Below are positions 33,601 through 46,618 of a DNA stretch of 64,000 bases, one piece after another (position 1 is the stretch's first letter; each line of letters opens with the position of its first letter). Position numbers and translations under genes: made by a program. Under the pieces are notes generated by a model, which was not told where the DNA came from, searched no databases, and saw only the letters and a list, made by a program, of their open reading frames with translations. This stretch comes from Canna indica (taxonomy: Eukaryota > Streptophyta > Magnoliopsida > Zingiberales > Cannaceae): positions 35,330,001 through 35,394,000 of the forward strand of contig CP136896.1 of the NCBI GenBank assembly GCA_034359265.1, given 5' to 3'.

Positions 33601-36600
33601 AAAAATCATGCAATTCTTTGCATTAGTCTGTCAAAAATAACTCGATTAACAACTTCTCCCATCACAGTGAATGTTCTGGAGTCGCTCGGTACTCAGATTA
33701 CTGGGCGTTTCGAGCTGATACCCCGAAGTTCAATGAGTCTGCTTCGTTCAAGATTCGATTCGAAAAATAGTGCAATTCTGTGCATTAGTCTGTCAAGAAT
33801 AACTCGATTAACAACTTCTCCCATCGCAGAGAATGTTCTGGAGTCGCTCGGTACTCAGATTTCTGGGCGTTTCGAGCCGATACCCCGAAGTTCAATCAGT
33901 CGGCCTCGTTCAAAATCAATTCGAAAAATCGTGCAATTCTTTGCATTAGTCTGTCAAAAATAACTCGATTAACAACTTCTCCCATCACAGTGAATCTTCT
34001 GGAGTCGCTCGGGACTCTGATTACAGGGCGTTTCGAGCCGATACCCCGAAGTTCAATCAGTCTGCTTCGTTCAAGATTCTATTCGAAAAATAGTGCAATT
34101 CTGTGCATTAGTCTGTCGAGAATAACTCGATTAACAACTTCTCCCATCACAGTGAATGTTCTAGAGTCGCTCGGGACTCAGATTACAGGGCGTTTCGAGC
34201 CGATACCCCGAAGTTCAATCAGTCGGCATCGTTCAAGATCTATTCGAAAAATCATGCAATTCTTTGCATTAGTCTGTCAAAAATAACTCAATCAACAACT
34301 TCTCCCATCATAGTTAATGTTCTGGAGTCGCTCGGGACTCAGATTACAGGGCGTTTCGAGCCGATACCCCGAATTTCAATCAGTCGGCTTCGTTCAAGAT
34401 TCTATTCGAAAAATCGTGCAATTCTGTGCATTAGTCTGTCAAAAATAACTCGATTAACAACTTCTCCCATCGCAGTGAATGTTCTGGAGTCGCTCGGTAC
34501 TCAGATTACTGGGTGTTTCGAGCCGATACCCCAAAGTTCAATCAGTCGGCCTCGTTCAAAATCAATTCGAAAAATCGTGCAATTCTTTGCATTAGTCTGT
34601 CAAAAATAACTCGATTAACAACTTCTCCCATCACAGTGAATGTTCTGGAGTCGCTCGGGACTCAGATTACACGGCGTTTCGAGCCGATACCCCGAAGTTC
34701 AATCAGTCGGCATCGTTCAAGATCTATTCGAAAAATCATGCAATTCTTTGCATTAGTCTATCAAAAATAACTCGATTAACAACTTCTCCCATCACAGTGA
34801 ATGTTCTGGAGTCGCTCGGGACTCTGATTACAGGGCGTTTCGAGCCGATACCCCGAAGTTCAATCAGTCTGCTTCGTTCAAGATTCGATTCGAAAAATAG
34901 TGCAATTCTGTGCATTAGTCTGTCAAGAATAACTCGATTAACAACTTCTCCCATCGCAGAGAATGTTCTGGAGTCGCTCGGTACTCAGATTTCTGGGCGT
35001 TTCGAGCCGATACCCCGAAGTTCAATCAGTCGGCCTCGTTCAAAATCAATTCGAAAAATCGTGCAATTCTTTGCATTAGTCTGTCAAAAATAACTCGATT
35101 AACAACTTCTCCCATCACAGTGAATCTTCTGGAGTCGCTCGGGACTCTGATTACAGGGCGTTTCGAGCCGATACCCCGAAGTTCAATCAGTCTGCTTCGT
35201 TCAAGATTCGATTCGAAAAATAGTGCAATTCTGTGCATTAGTCTGTCAAGAATAACTCGATTAACAACTTCTCCCATCGCAGAGAATGTTCTGGAGTCGC
35301 TCGGTACTCAGATTTCTGGGCGTTTCGAGCCGATACCCCGAAGTTCAATCAGTCGGCCTCGTTCAAAATCAATTCGAAAAATCGTGCAATTCTTTGCATT
35401 AGTCTGTCAAAAATAACTCGATTAACAACTTCTCCCATCACAGTGAATCTTCTGGAGTCGCTCGGGACTCTGATTACAGGGCGTTTCGAGCCGATACCCC
35501 GAATTTCAATCAGTCGGCTTCGTTCAAGATTCTATTCGAAAAATCGTGCAATTCTGTGCATTAGTCTGTCAAAAATAACTCCATTAACAACTTCTCCCAT
35601 CGCAGTGAATGTTCTGGAGTCGCTCGGTACTCAGATTACTGGGTGTTTCGAGCCGATACCCCAAAGTTCAATCAGTCGGCCTCGTTCAAAATCAATTCGA
35701 AAAATCGTGCAATTCTTTGCATTAGTCTGTCAAAAATAACTCGATTAACAACTTCTCCCATCACAGTGAATGTTCTGGAGTCGCTCGGGACTCAGATTAC
35801 ACGGCGTTTCGAGCCGATACCCCGAAGTTCAATCAGTCGGCATCGTTCAAGATCTATTCGAAAAATCATGCAATTCTTTGCATTAGTCTATCAAAAATAA
35901 CTCGATTAACAACTTCTCCCATCACAGTGAATGTTCTGGAGTCGCTCGGGACTCTGATTACAGGGCGTTTCGAGCCGATACCCCGAAGTTCAATCAGTCT
36001 ACTTCGTTCAAGATTCGATTCGAAAAATAGTGCAATTCTGTGCATTAGTCTGTCAAGAATAACTCGATTAACAACTTCTCCCATCGCAGAGAATGTTCTG
36101 GAGTCGCTCGGTACTCAGATTTCTGGGCGTTTCGAGCCGATACCCCGAAGTTCAATCAGTCGGCCTCGTTCAAAATCAATTCGAAAAATCGTGCAATTCT
36201 TTGCATTAGTCTGTCAAAAATAACTCGATTAACAACTTCTCCCATCACAGTGAATGTTCTGGAGTCGCTGGGACTCAGATTACAGTGCGTTTCGAGCCGA
36301 TACCCCGAAGTTCAATCAGTCGGCATCGTTCAAGATCTATTCGAAAAATCATGCAATTCTTTGCATTAGTCTGTCAAAAATAACTCAATTAACAACTTCT
36401 CCCATCATAGTTAATGTTCTGGAGTCGCTCGGGACTCAGATTACAGGAAGTTTCGAGCCGATACCCCGAATTTCAATCAGTCGGCTTCGTTCAAGATTCT
36501 ATTCGAAAAATCGTGCAATTCTGTGCATTAGTCTGTCAAAAATAACTCGATTAACAACTTCTCCCATCGCAGTGAATGTTCTGGAGTCGCTCGGTACTCA

Positions 36601-39520
36601 GATTACTGGGTGTTTCGAGCCGATACCCCAAAGTTCAATCAGTCGGCCTCGTTCAAAATCAATTCGAAAAATCGTGCAATTCTTTGCATTAGTCTGTCAA
36701 AAATAACTCGATTAACAACTTCTCCCATCACAGTGAATGTTCAGGAGTCGCTCGGGACTCAGATTACACGGCGTTTCGAGCCGATACCCCGAAGTTCAAT
36801 CAGTCGGCATCGTTCAAGATCTATTCGAAAAATCATGCAATTCTTTGCATTAGTCTATCAAAAATAACTCGATTAACAACTTCTCCCATCACAGTGAATG
36901 TTCTGGAGTCGCTCGGGACTCTGATTACAGGGCGTTTCGAGCCGATACCCCGAAGTTCAATCAGTCTGCTTCGTTCAAGATTCGATTCGAAAAATAGTGC
37001 AATTCTGTGCATTAGTCTGTCAAGAATAACTCGATTAACAACTTCTCCCATCGCAGAGAATGTTCTGGAGTCGCTCGGTACTCAGATTTCTGGGCGTTTC
37101 GAGCCGATACCCCGAAGTTCAATCAGTCGGCCTCGTTCAAAATCAATTCAAAAAATCGTGCAATTCTTTGCATTAGTCTGTCAAAAATAACTCGATTAAC
37201 AACTTCTCCCATCACAGTGAATCTTCTGGAGTCGCTCGGGACTCTGATTACAGGGCGTTTCGAGCCGATACCCCGAAGTTCAATCAGTCTGCTTCGTTCA
37301 AGATTCTATTCGAAAAATAGTGCAATTCTGTGCATTAGTCTATCGAGAATAACTCGATTAACAACTTCTCCCATCACAGTGAATGTTCTGGAGTCGCTCG
37401 GTACTTAGATTACTGGGCGTTTCGAGCCGATACCCCGAAGTTCAATCAGTCGGCCTCGTTCAAAATCAATTCGAAAAATCGTGCAATTCTTTGGATTAGT
37501 CTGTCAAAAATAACTCGATTAACAACTTCTCCCATCACAGTGAATGTTCTAGAGTCGCTCGGGACTCAGATTACAGGGCGTTTCGAGCCGATACCCCGAA
37601 GTTCAATCAGTCGGCATCGTTCAAGATCTATTCGAAAAATCATGCAATTCTTTGCATTAGTCTATCAAAAATAACTCGATTAACAACTTCTCCCATCACA
37701 GTGAATGTTCTGGAGTCGCTCGGGACTCTGATTACAGGGCGTTTCGAGCCGATACCCCGAAGTTCAATCAGTCTGCTTCGTTCAAGATTCGATTCGAAAA
37801 ATAGTGCAATTCTGTGCATTAGTCTGTCAAGAATAACTCGATTAACAACTTCTCCCATCGCAGAGAATGTTCTGGAGTCGCTCGGTACTCAGATTTCTGG
37901 GCGTTTCGAGCCGATACCCCGAAGTTCAATCAGTCGGCCTCGTTCAAAATCAATTCGAAAAATCGTGCAATTCTTTGCATTAGTCTGTCAAAAATAACTC
38001 GATTAACAACTTCTCCCATCACAGTGAATCTTCTGGAGTCGCTCGGGACTCTGATTACAGGGCGTTTCGAGCCGATACCCCGAAGTTCAATCAGTCTGCT
38101 TCGTTCAAGATTCTATTCGAAAAATAGTGCAATTCTGTGCATTAGTCTGTCGAGAATAACTCGATTAACAACTTCTCCCATCACAGTGAATGTTCTAGAG
38201 TCGCTCGGGACTCAGATTACAGGGCGTTTCGAGCCGATACCCCGAAGTTCAATCAGTCGGCATCGTTCAAGATCTATTCGAAAAATCATGCAATTCTTTG
38301 CATTAGTCTGTCAAAAATAACTCAATCAACAACTTCTCCCATCATAGTTAATGTTCTGGAGTCGCTCGGGACTCAGATTACAGGGCGTTTCGAGCCGATA
38401 CCCCGAATTTCAATCAGTCGGCTTCGTTCAAGATTCTATTCGAAAAATCGTGCAATTCTGTGCATTAGTCTGTCAAAAATAACTCGATTAACAACTTCTC
38501 CCATCGCAGTGAATGTTCTGGAGTCGCTCGGTACTCAGATTACTGGGTGTTTCGAGCCGATACCCCAAAGTTCAATCAGTCGGCCTCGTTCAAAATCAAT
38601 TCGAAAAATCGTGCAATTCTTTGCATTAGTCTGTCAAAAATAACTCGATTAACAACTTCTCCCATCACAGTGAATGTTCTGGAGTCGCTCGGGACTCAGA
38701 TTACAGGGCGTTTCGAGCCGATACCCCGAAGTTCAATCAGTCGGCATCGTTCAAGATCTATTCGAAAAATCATGCAATTCTTTGCATTAGTCTGTCAAAA
38801 ATAACTCGATTAACAACTTCTCCCATCACAGTGAATCTTCTGGAGTTGCTCGGGACTCTGATTACAGGGCGTTTCGAGCCGATACCCCGAAGTTCAATCA
38901 GTCTGCTTCGTTCAAGATTCTATTCGAAAAATAGTGCAATTCTGTGCATTAGTCTGTCGAGAATAACTCGATTAACAACTTCTCCCATCACAGTGAATGT
39001 TCTAGAGTCGCTCGGGACTCAGATTACAGGGCGTTTCGAGCCGATACCCTGAAGTTCAATCAGTCGGCATCGTTCAAGATCTATTCGAAAAATCATGCAA
39101 TTCTTTGCATTAGTCTGTCAAAAATAACTCGATTAACAACTTCTCCCATCGCAGTGAATGTTCTGGAGTCGCTCGGTACTCAGATTACTGGGTGTTTCGA
39201 GCCGATACCCCAAAGTTCAATCAGTCGGCCTCGTTCAAAATCAATTCGAAAAATCGTGCAATTCTTTGCATTAGTCTGTCAAAAATAACTCGATTAACAA
39301 CTTCTCCCATCACAGTGAATGTTCTGGAGTCGCTCGGGACTCAGATTACAGGGCGTTTCGAGCCGATACCCCGAAGTTCAATCAGTCGGCATCGTTCAAG
39401 ATCTATTCGAAAAATCATGCAATTCTTTGCATTAGTCTGTCAAAAATAACTCGATTAACAACTTCTCCCATCACAGTGAATCTTCTGGAGTTGCTCGGGA
39501 CTCTGATTACAGGGCGTTTC
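30645..39520 (+). repeat. Reshuffled block of short HOR units (2 to 7 monomers)
   Basis: B-class landmarks lie at 30645, 30968, 31775, 32098, 32582, 32905, 33228, 33712, 34035, 34842, 35165, 35488, 35972, 36939, 37262, 37746, 38069, 38876 and 39521. Spacings of 323, 484, 645, 807 and 967 bp are whole-monomer multiples. Local copies are evident: an 807-bp repeat at 31775/32582, 2,260 bp (ACTCCATTAAC at about 33319 and 35579), and 3,067 and 4,034 bp (CTCAATCAACAAC near 31220, 34287 and 38321). Confidence 0.86.
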
Positions 39521-42500
39521 GAGCCGATACCCCGAAGTTCAATCAGTCTGCTTCGTTCAAGATTCTATTCGAAAAATAGTGCAATTCTGTGCATTAGTCT
39601 GTCGAGAATAACTCGATTAACAACTTCTCCCATCACAGTGAATGTTCTGGAGTCGCTCGGGACTCAGATTACAGGGCGTTTCGAGCCGATACCCCGAATT
39701 TCAATCAGTCGGCTTCGTTCAAGATTCTATTCGAAAAATCGTGCAATTCTGTGCATTAGTCTGTCAAAAATAACTCGATTAACAACTTCTCCCATCGCAG
39801 TGAATGTTCTGGAGTCGCTCGGTACTCAGATTACTGGGTGTTTCGAGCCGATACCCCAAAGTTCAATCAGTCGGCCTCGTTCAAAATCAATTCGAAAAAT
39901 CGTGCAATTCTTTGCATTAGTCTGTCAAAAATAACTCGATTAACAACTTCTCCCATCACAGTGAATGTTCTGGAGTCGCTCGGGACTCAGATTACACGGC
40001 GTTTCGAGCCGATACCCCGAAGTTCAATCAGTCGGCATCGTTCAAGATCTATTCGAAAAATCATGCAATTCTTTGCATTAGTCTATCAAAAATAACTTGA
40101 TTAACAACTTCTCCCATCACAGTGAATGTTCTGGAGTCGCTCGGGACTCTGATTACAGGGCGTTTCGAGCCGATACCCCGAAGTTTAATCAGTCTGCTTC
40201 GTTCAAGATTCGATTCGAAAAATAGTGCAATTCTGTGCATTAGTCTGTCAAGAATAACTCGATTAACAACTTCTCCCATCGCAGAGAATGTTCTGGAGTC
40301 GCTCGGTACTCAAATTTCTGGGCGTTTCGAGCCGATACCCCGAAGTTCAATCAGTCGGCCTCGTTCAAAATCAATTCGAAAAATCGTGCAATTCTTTGCA
40401 TTAGTCTGTCAAAAATAACTCGATTAACAACTTCTCCCATCACAGTGAATGTTCTGGAGGCGCTCGGGACTCAGATTACAGGGCGTTTCGAGCCGATACC
40501 CCGAAGTTCAATCAGTCGGCATCGTTCAAGATCTATTCGAAAAATCATGCAATTCTTTGCATTAGTCTGTCAAAAATAACTCGATTAACAACTTCTCCCA
40601 TCACAGTGAATCTTCTGGAGTTGCTCGGGACTCTGATTACAGGGCGTTTCGAGCCGATACCCCGAAGTTCAATCAGTCTGCTTCGTTCAAGATTCTATTC
40701 GAAAAATAGTGCAATTCTGTGCATTAGTCTGTCGAGAATAACTCGATTAACAACTTCTCCCATCACAGTGAATGTTCTAGAGTCGCTCGGGACTCAGATT
40801 ACAGGGCGTTTCGAGCCGATACCCTGAAGTTCAATCAGTCGGCATCGTTCAAGATCTATTCGAAAAATCATGCAATTCTTTGCATTAGTCTGTCAAAAAT
40901 AACTCGATTAACAACTTCTCCCATCGCAGTGAATGTTCTGGAGTCGCTCGGTACTCAGATTACTGGGTGTTTCGAGCCGATACCCCAAAGTTCAATCAGT
41001 CGGCCTCGTTCAAAATCAATTCGAAAAATCGTGCAATTCTTTGCATTAGTCTGTCAAAAATAACTCGATTAACAACTTCTCCCATCACAGTGAATGTTCT
41101 GGAGTCGCTCGGGACTCAGATTACAGGGCGTTTCGAGCCGATACCCCGAAGTTCAATCAGTCGGCATCGTTCAAGATCTATTCGAAAAATCATGCAATTC
41201 TTTGCATTAGTCTGTCAAAAATAACTCGATTAACAACTTCTCCCATCACAGTGAATCTTCTGGAGTTGCTCGGGACTCTGATTACAGGGCGTTTCGAGCC
41301 GATACCCCGAAGTTCAATCAGTCTGCTTCGTTCAAGATTCTATTCGAAAAATAGTGCAATTCTGTGCATTAGTCTGTCGAGAATAACTCGATTAACAACT
41401 TCTCCCATCACAGTGAATGTTCTGGAGTCGCTCGGGACTCAGATTACAGGGCGTTTCGAGCCGATACCCCGAATTTCAATCAGTCGGCTTCGTTCAAGAT
41501 TCTATTCGAAAAATCGTGCAATTCTGTGCATTAGTCTGTCAAAAATAACTCGATTAACAACTTCTCCCATCGCAGTGAATGTTCTGGAGTCGCTCGGTAC
41601 TCAGATTACTGGGTGTTTCGAGCCGATACCCCAAAGTTCAATCAGTCGGCCTCGTTCAAAATCAATTCGAAAAATCGTGCAATTCTTTGCATTAGTCTGT
41701 CAAAAATAACTCGATTAACAACTTCTCCCATCACAGTGAATGTTCTGGAGTCGCTCGGGACTCAGATTACACGGCGTTTCGAGCCGATACCCCGAAGTTC
41801 AATCAGTCGGCATCGTTCAAGATCTATTCGAAAAATCATGCAATTCTTTGCATTAGTCTATCAAAAATAACTTGATTAACAACTTCTCCCATCACAGTGA
41901 ATGTTCTGGAGTCGCTCGGGACTCTGATTACAGGGCGTTTCGAGCCGATACCCCGAAGTTTAATCAGTCTGCTTCGTTCAAGATTCGATTCGAAAAATAG
42001 TGCAATTCTGTGCATTAGTCTGTCAAGAATAACTCGATTAACAACTTCTCCCATCGCAGAGAATGTTCTGGAGTCGCTCGGTACTCAAATTTCTGGGCGT
42101 TTCGAGCCGATACCCCGAAGTTCAATCAGTCGGCCTCGTTCAAAATCAATTCGAAAAATCGTGCAATTCTTTGCATTAGTCTGTCAAAAATAACTCGATT
42201 AACAACTTCTCCCATCACAGTGAATCTTCTGGAGTTGCTCGGGACTCTGATTACAGGGCGTTTCGAGCCGATACCCCGAAGTTCAATCAGTCTGCTTCGT
42301 TCAAGATTCTATTCGAAAAATAGTGCAATTCTGTGCATTAGTCTGTCGAGAATAACTCGATTAACAACTTCTCCCATCACAGTGAATGTTCTAGAGTCGC
42401 TCGGGACTCAGATTACAGGGCGTTTCGAGCCGATACCCTGAAGTTCAATCAGTCGGCATCGTTCAAGATCTATTCGAAAAATCATGCAATTCTTTGCATT

Positions 42501-44684
42501 AGTCTGTCAAAAATAACTCGATTAACAACTTCTCCCATCGCAGTGAATGTTCTGGAGTCGCTCGGTACTCAGATTACTGGGTGTTTCGAGCCGATACCCC
42601 AAAGTTCAATCAGTCGGCCTCGTTCAAAATCAATTCGAAAAATCGTGCAATTCTTTGCATTAGTCTGTCAAAAATAACTCGATTAACAACTTCTCCCATC
42701 ACAGTGAATGTTCTGGAGTCGCTCGGGACTCAGATTACAGGGCGTTTCGAGCCGATACCCCGAAGTTCAATCAGTCGGCATCGTTCAAGATCTATTCGAA
42801 AAATCATGCAATTCTTTGCATTAGTCTGTCAAAAATAACTCGATTAACAACTTCTCCCATCACAGTGAATCTTCTGGAGTTGCTCGGGACTCTGATTACA
42901 GGGCGTTTCGAGCCGATACCCCGAAGTTCAATCAGTCTGCTTCGTTCAAGATTCTATTCGAAAAATAGTGCAATTCTGTGCATTAGTCTGTCGAGAATAA
43001 CTCGATTAACAACTTCTCCCATCACAGTGAATGTTCTGGAGTCGCTCGGGACTCAGATTACAGGGCGTTTCGAGCCGATACCCCGAATTTCAATCAGTCG
43101 GCTTCGTTCAAGATTCTATTCGAAAAATCGTGCAATTCTGTGCATTAGTCTGTCAAAAATAACTCGATTAACAACTTCTCCCATCGCAGTGAATGTTCTG
43201 GAGTCGCTCGGTACTCAGATTACTGGGTGTTTCGAGCCGATACCCCAAAGTTCAATCAGTCGGCCTCGTTCAAAATCAATTCGAAAAATCGTGCAATTCT
43301 TTGCATTAGTCTGTCAAAAATAACTCGATTAACAACTTCTCCCATCACAGTGAATGTTCTGGAGTCGCTCGGGACTCAGATTACACGGCGTTTCGAGCCG
43401 ATACCCCGAAGTTCAATCAGTCGGCATCGTTCAAGATCTATTCGAAAAATCATGCAATTCTTTGCATTAGTCTATCAAAAATAACTTGATTAACAACTTC
43501 TCCCATCACAGTGAATGTTCTGGAGTCGCTCGGGACTCTGATTACAGGGCGTTTCGAGCCGATACCCCGAAGTTTAATCAGTCTGCTTCGTTCAAGATTC
43601 GATTCGAAAAATAGTGCAATTCTGTGCATTAGTCTGTCAAGAATAACTCGATTAACAACTTCTCCCATCGCAGAGAATGTTCTGGAGTCGCTCGGTACTC
43701 AAATTTCTGGGCGTTTCGAGCCGATACCCCGAAGTTCAATCAGTCGGCCTCGTTCAAAATCAATTCGAAAAATCGTGCAATTCTTTGCATTAGTCTGTCA
43801 AAAATAACTCGATTAACAACTTCTCCCATCACAGTGAATGTTCTGGAGTCGCTCGGTACTTAGATTACTGGGCGTTTCGAGCCGATACCCCGCAGTTCAA
43901 TCAGTCGGCCTCGTTCAAAATCAATTCGAAAAATCGTGCAATTCTTTGGATTAGTCTGTCAAAAATAACTCGATTAACAACTTCTCCCATCACAGTGAAT
44001 GTTCTAGAGTCGCTCGGGACTCAGATTACAGGGCATTTCAAACCGATACCCCGAAGTTCAATCAGTCGGCATCGTTCAAGATCTATTCGAAAAATCATGC
44101 AATTCTTTGCATTAGTCTGTCAAAAATAACTCAATTAACAACTTCTCCCATCATAGTTAATGTTCTGGAGTCGCTCGGGACTCAGATTACAGGGCGTTTC
44201 GAGCCGATACCCTGAATTTCAATCAGTCGGCTTCGTTCAAGATTCTATTCGAAAAATCGTGCAATTCTGTGCATTAGTCTGTCAAAAATAACTCGATTAA
44301 CAGCTTCTCCCATCGCAGTGAATGTTCTGGAGTCGCTCGGTACTCAGATTACTGGGTGTTTCGAGCCGATACCCCAAAGTTCAATCAGTCGGCCTCGTTC
44401 AAAATCAATTCGAAAAATCGAGCAATTATTTGCATTAGTCTGTCAAAAATAACTCGATTAACAACTTCTCCCATCACAGTGAATGTTCTGGAGTCGCTCG
44501 GGACTCAGATTACACGGCGTTTCGAGCCGATACCCCGAAGTTCAATCAGTCGGCATCGTTCAAGATCTATTCAAAAAATCATGCAATTCTTTGCATTAGT
44601 CTATCAAAAATAACTCGATTAACAACTTCTCCCATCACAGTGAATGTTCTGGAGTCGCTCGGGACTCTGATTACAGGGCGTTTC
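39521..44684 (+). repeat. 11-mer (1,775 bp) and 10-mer (1,614 bp) HOR block
   Basis: Units start at 39521, 41296 and 42910. The 11-mer is B1 B3 C A B2 C A B1 A C A. The next copy is the same minus one A after B2-C. Shared private variants are GAGTTGCTCGGGACTC, CCGATACCCTGAAG, AGTTTAATCAGTCTGC in B2 and GGTACTCAAATTTCTGG. The block ends with a 7-mer, 43556-44684 (1,129 bp). Confidence 0.89.
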
Positions 44685-46618
44685 GAGCCGATACCCCGAA
44701 GTTCAATCAGTCTGCTTCGTTCAAGATTCGATTCGAAAAATAGTGCAATTCTGTGCATTAGTCTGTCAAGAATAACTCGATTAACAACTTCTCCCATCGC
44801 AGAGAATGTTCTGGAGTCGCTCGGTACTCAGATTTCTGGGCGTTTCGAGCCGATACCCCGAAGTTCAATCAGTCGGCCTCGTTCAAAATCAATTCGAAAA
44901 ATCGTGTAATTCTTTGCATTAGTCTGTCAAAAATAACTCGATTAACAACTTCTCCCATCACAGTGAATGTTCTGGAGTCGCTCGGGACTCAGATTACAGT
45001 GCGTTTCGAGCCGATACCCCGAAGTTCAATCAGTCGGCATCGTTCAAGATCTATTCGAAAAATCATGCAATTCTTTGCATTAGTCTGTCAAAAATAACTC
45101 GATTAACAACTTCTCCCATCGCAGTGAATGTTCTGGAGTCGCTCGGTACTCAGATTACTGGGCGTTTCGAGCCGATACCTCGAAGTTCAATCAGTCGGCC
45201 TCGTTCAAAATCAATTCGAAAAATCATGCAATTCTTTGCATTAGTCTGTCAAAAATAACTCGATTAACAACTTCTCCCATCGCAGTGAATGTTCTGGATT
45301 CGCTCGGTACTCAGATTACTGGGTGTTTCGAGCCGATACCCCAAAGTTCTATCAGTCGGCCTCGTTCAAAATCAATTCGAAAAATCGTGCAATTCTTTGC
45401 ATTAGTCTGTCAAAAATAACTCGATTAACAACTTCTCCCATCACAGTGAATGTTCTGGAGTCGCTCGGGACTCAGATTACAGGGCGTTTCGAGCCGATAC
45501 CCCGAAGTTCAATCAGTCGGCATCGTTCAAGATCTATTCGAAAAATCATGCAATTCTTTGCATTAGTCTATCAAAAATAACTCGATTAACAACTTCTCCC
45601 ATCACAGTGAATGTTCTGGAGTCGCTCGGGACTCTGATTACAGGGCGTTTCGAGCCGATACCCCAAAGTTCAATCAGTCTGCTTCGTTCAAGATTCGATT
45701 CGAAAAATAGTGCAATTCTGTGCATTAGTCTGTCAAGAATAACTCGATTAACAACTTCTCCCATCGCAGAGAATGTTCTGGAGTCACTCGGTACTCAGAT
45801 TTCTGGGCGTTTCGAGCCGATACCCCGAAGTTCAATCAGTCGGCCTCGTTCAAAATCAATTCGAAAAATCGTGCAATTCTTTGCATTAGTCTGTCAAAAA
45901 TAACTCGATTAACAACTTCTCCCATCACAGTGAATGTTCTGGAGTCGCTCGGGACTCAGATTACAGTGCGTTTCGAGCCGATACCCCGAAGTTCAATCAG
46001 TCGGCATCGTTCAAGATCTATTCGAAAAATCATGCAATTCTTTGCATTAGTCTGTCAAAAATAACTCGATTAACAACTTCTCCCATCGCAGTGAATGTTC
46101 TGGAGTCGCTCGGTACTCAGATTACTGGGCGTTTCGAGCCGATACCTCGAAGTTCAATCAGTCGGCCTCGTTCAAAATCAATTCGAAAAATCATGCAATT
46201 CTTTGCATTAGTCTGTCAAAAATAACTCGATTAACAACTTCTCCCATCGCAGTGAATGTTCTGGATTCGCTCGGTACTCAGATTACTGGGTGTTTCGAGC
46301 CGATACCCCAAAGTTCAATCAGTCGGACTCGTTCAAAATCAATTCGAAAAATCGTGCAATTCTTTGCATTAGTCTGTCAAAAATAACTCGATTAACAACT
46401 TCTCCCATCACAGTGAATGTTCTGGAGTCGCTCGGGACTCAGATTACAGGGCGTTTCGAGCCGATACCCCGAAGTTCAATCAGTCGGCATCGTTCAAGAT
46501 CTATTCGAAAAATCATGCAATTCTTTGCATTAGTCTATCAAAAATAACTCGATTAACAACTTCTCCCATCACAGTGAATGTTCTGGAGTCGCTCGGGACT
46601 CTGATTACAGGGCGTTTC
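44685..46618 (+). repeat. Two 6-mer HORs, 967 bp each
   Basis: B2 landmarks at 44685, 45652 and 46619 are 967 bp apart, which equals one 162-bp and five 161-bp monomers. The order is B2 C A C C A. Only one B per unit remains, so B1 and B3 trimers have lost their B monomers. The middle C's carry CCGATACCTCGAAG, and the next ones carry TTCTGGATTCGCTCGG. Confidence 0.89.
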
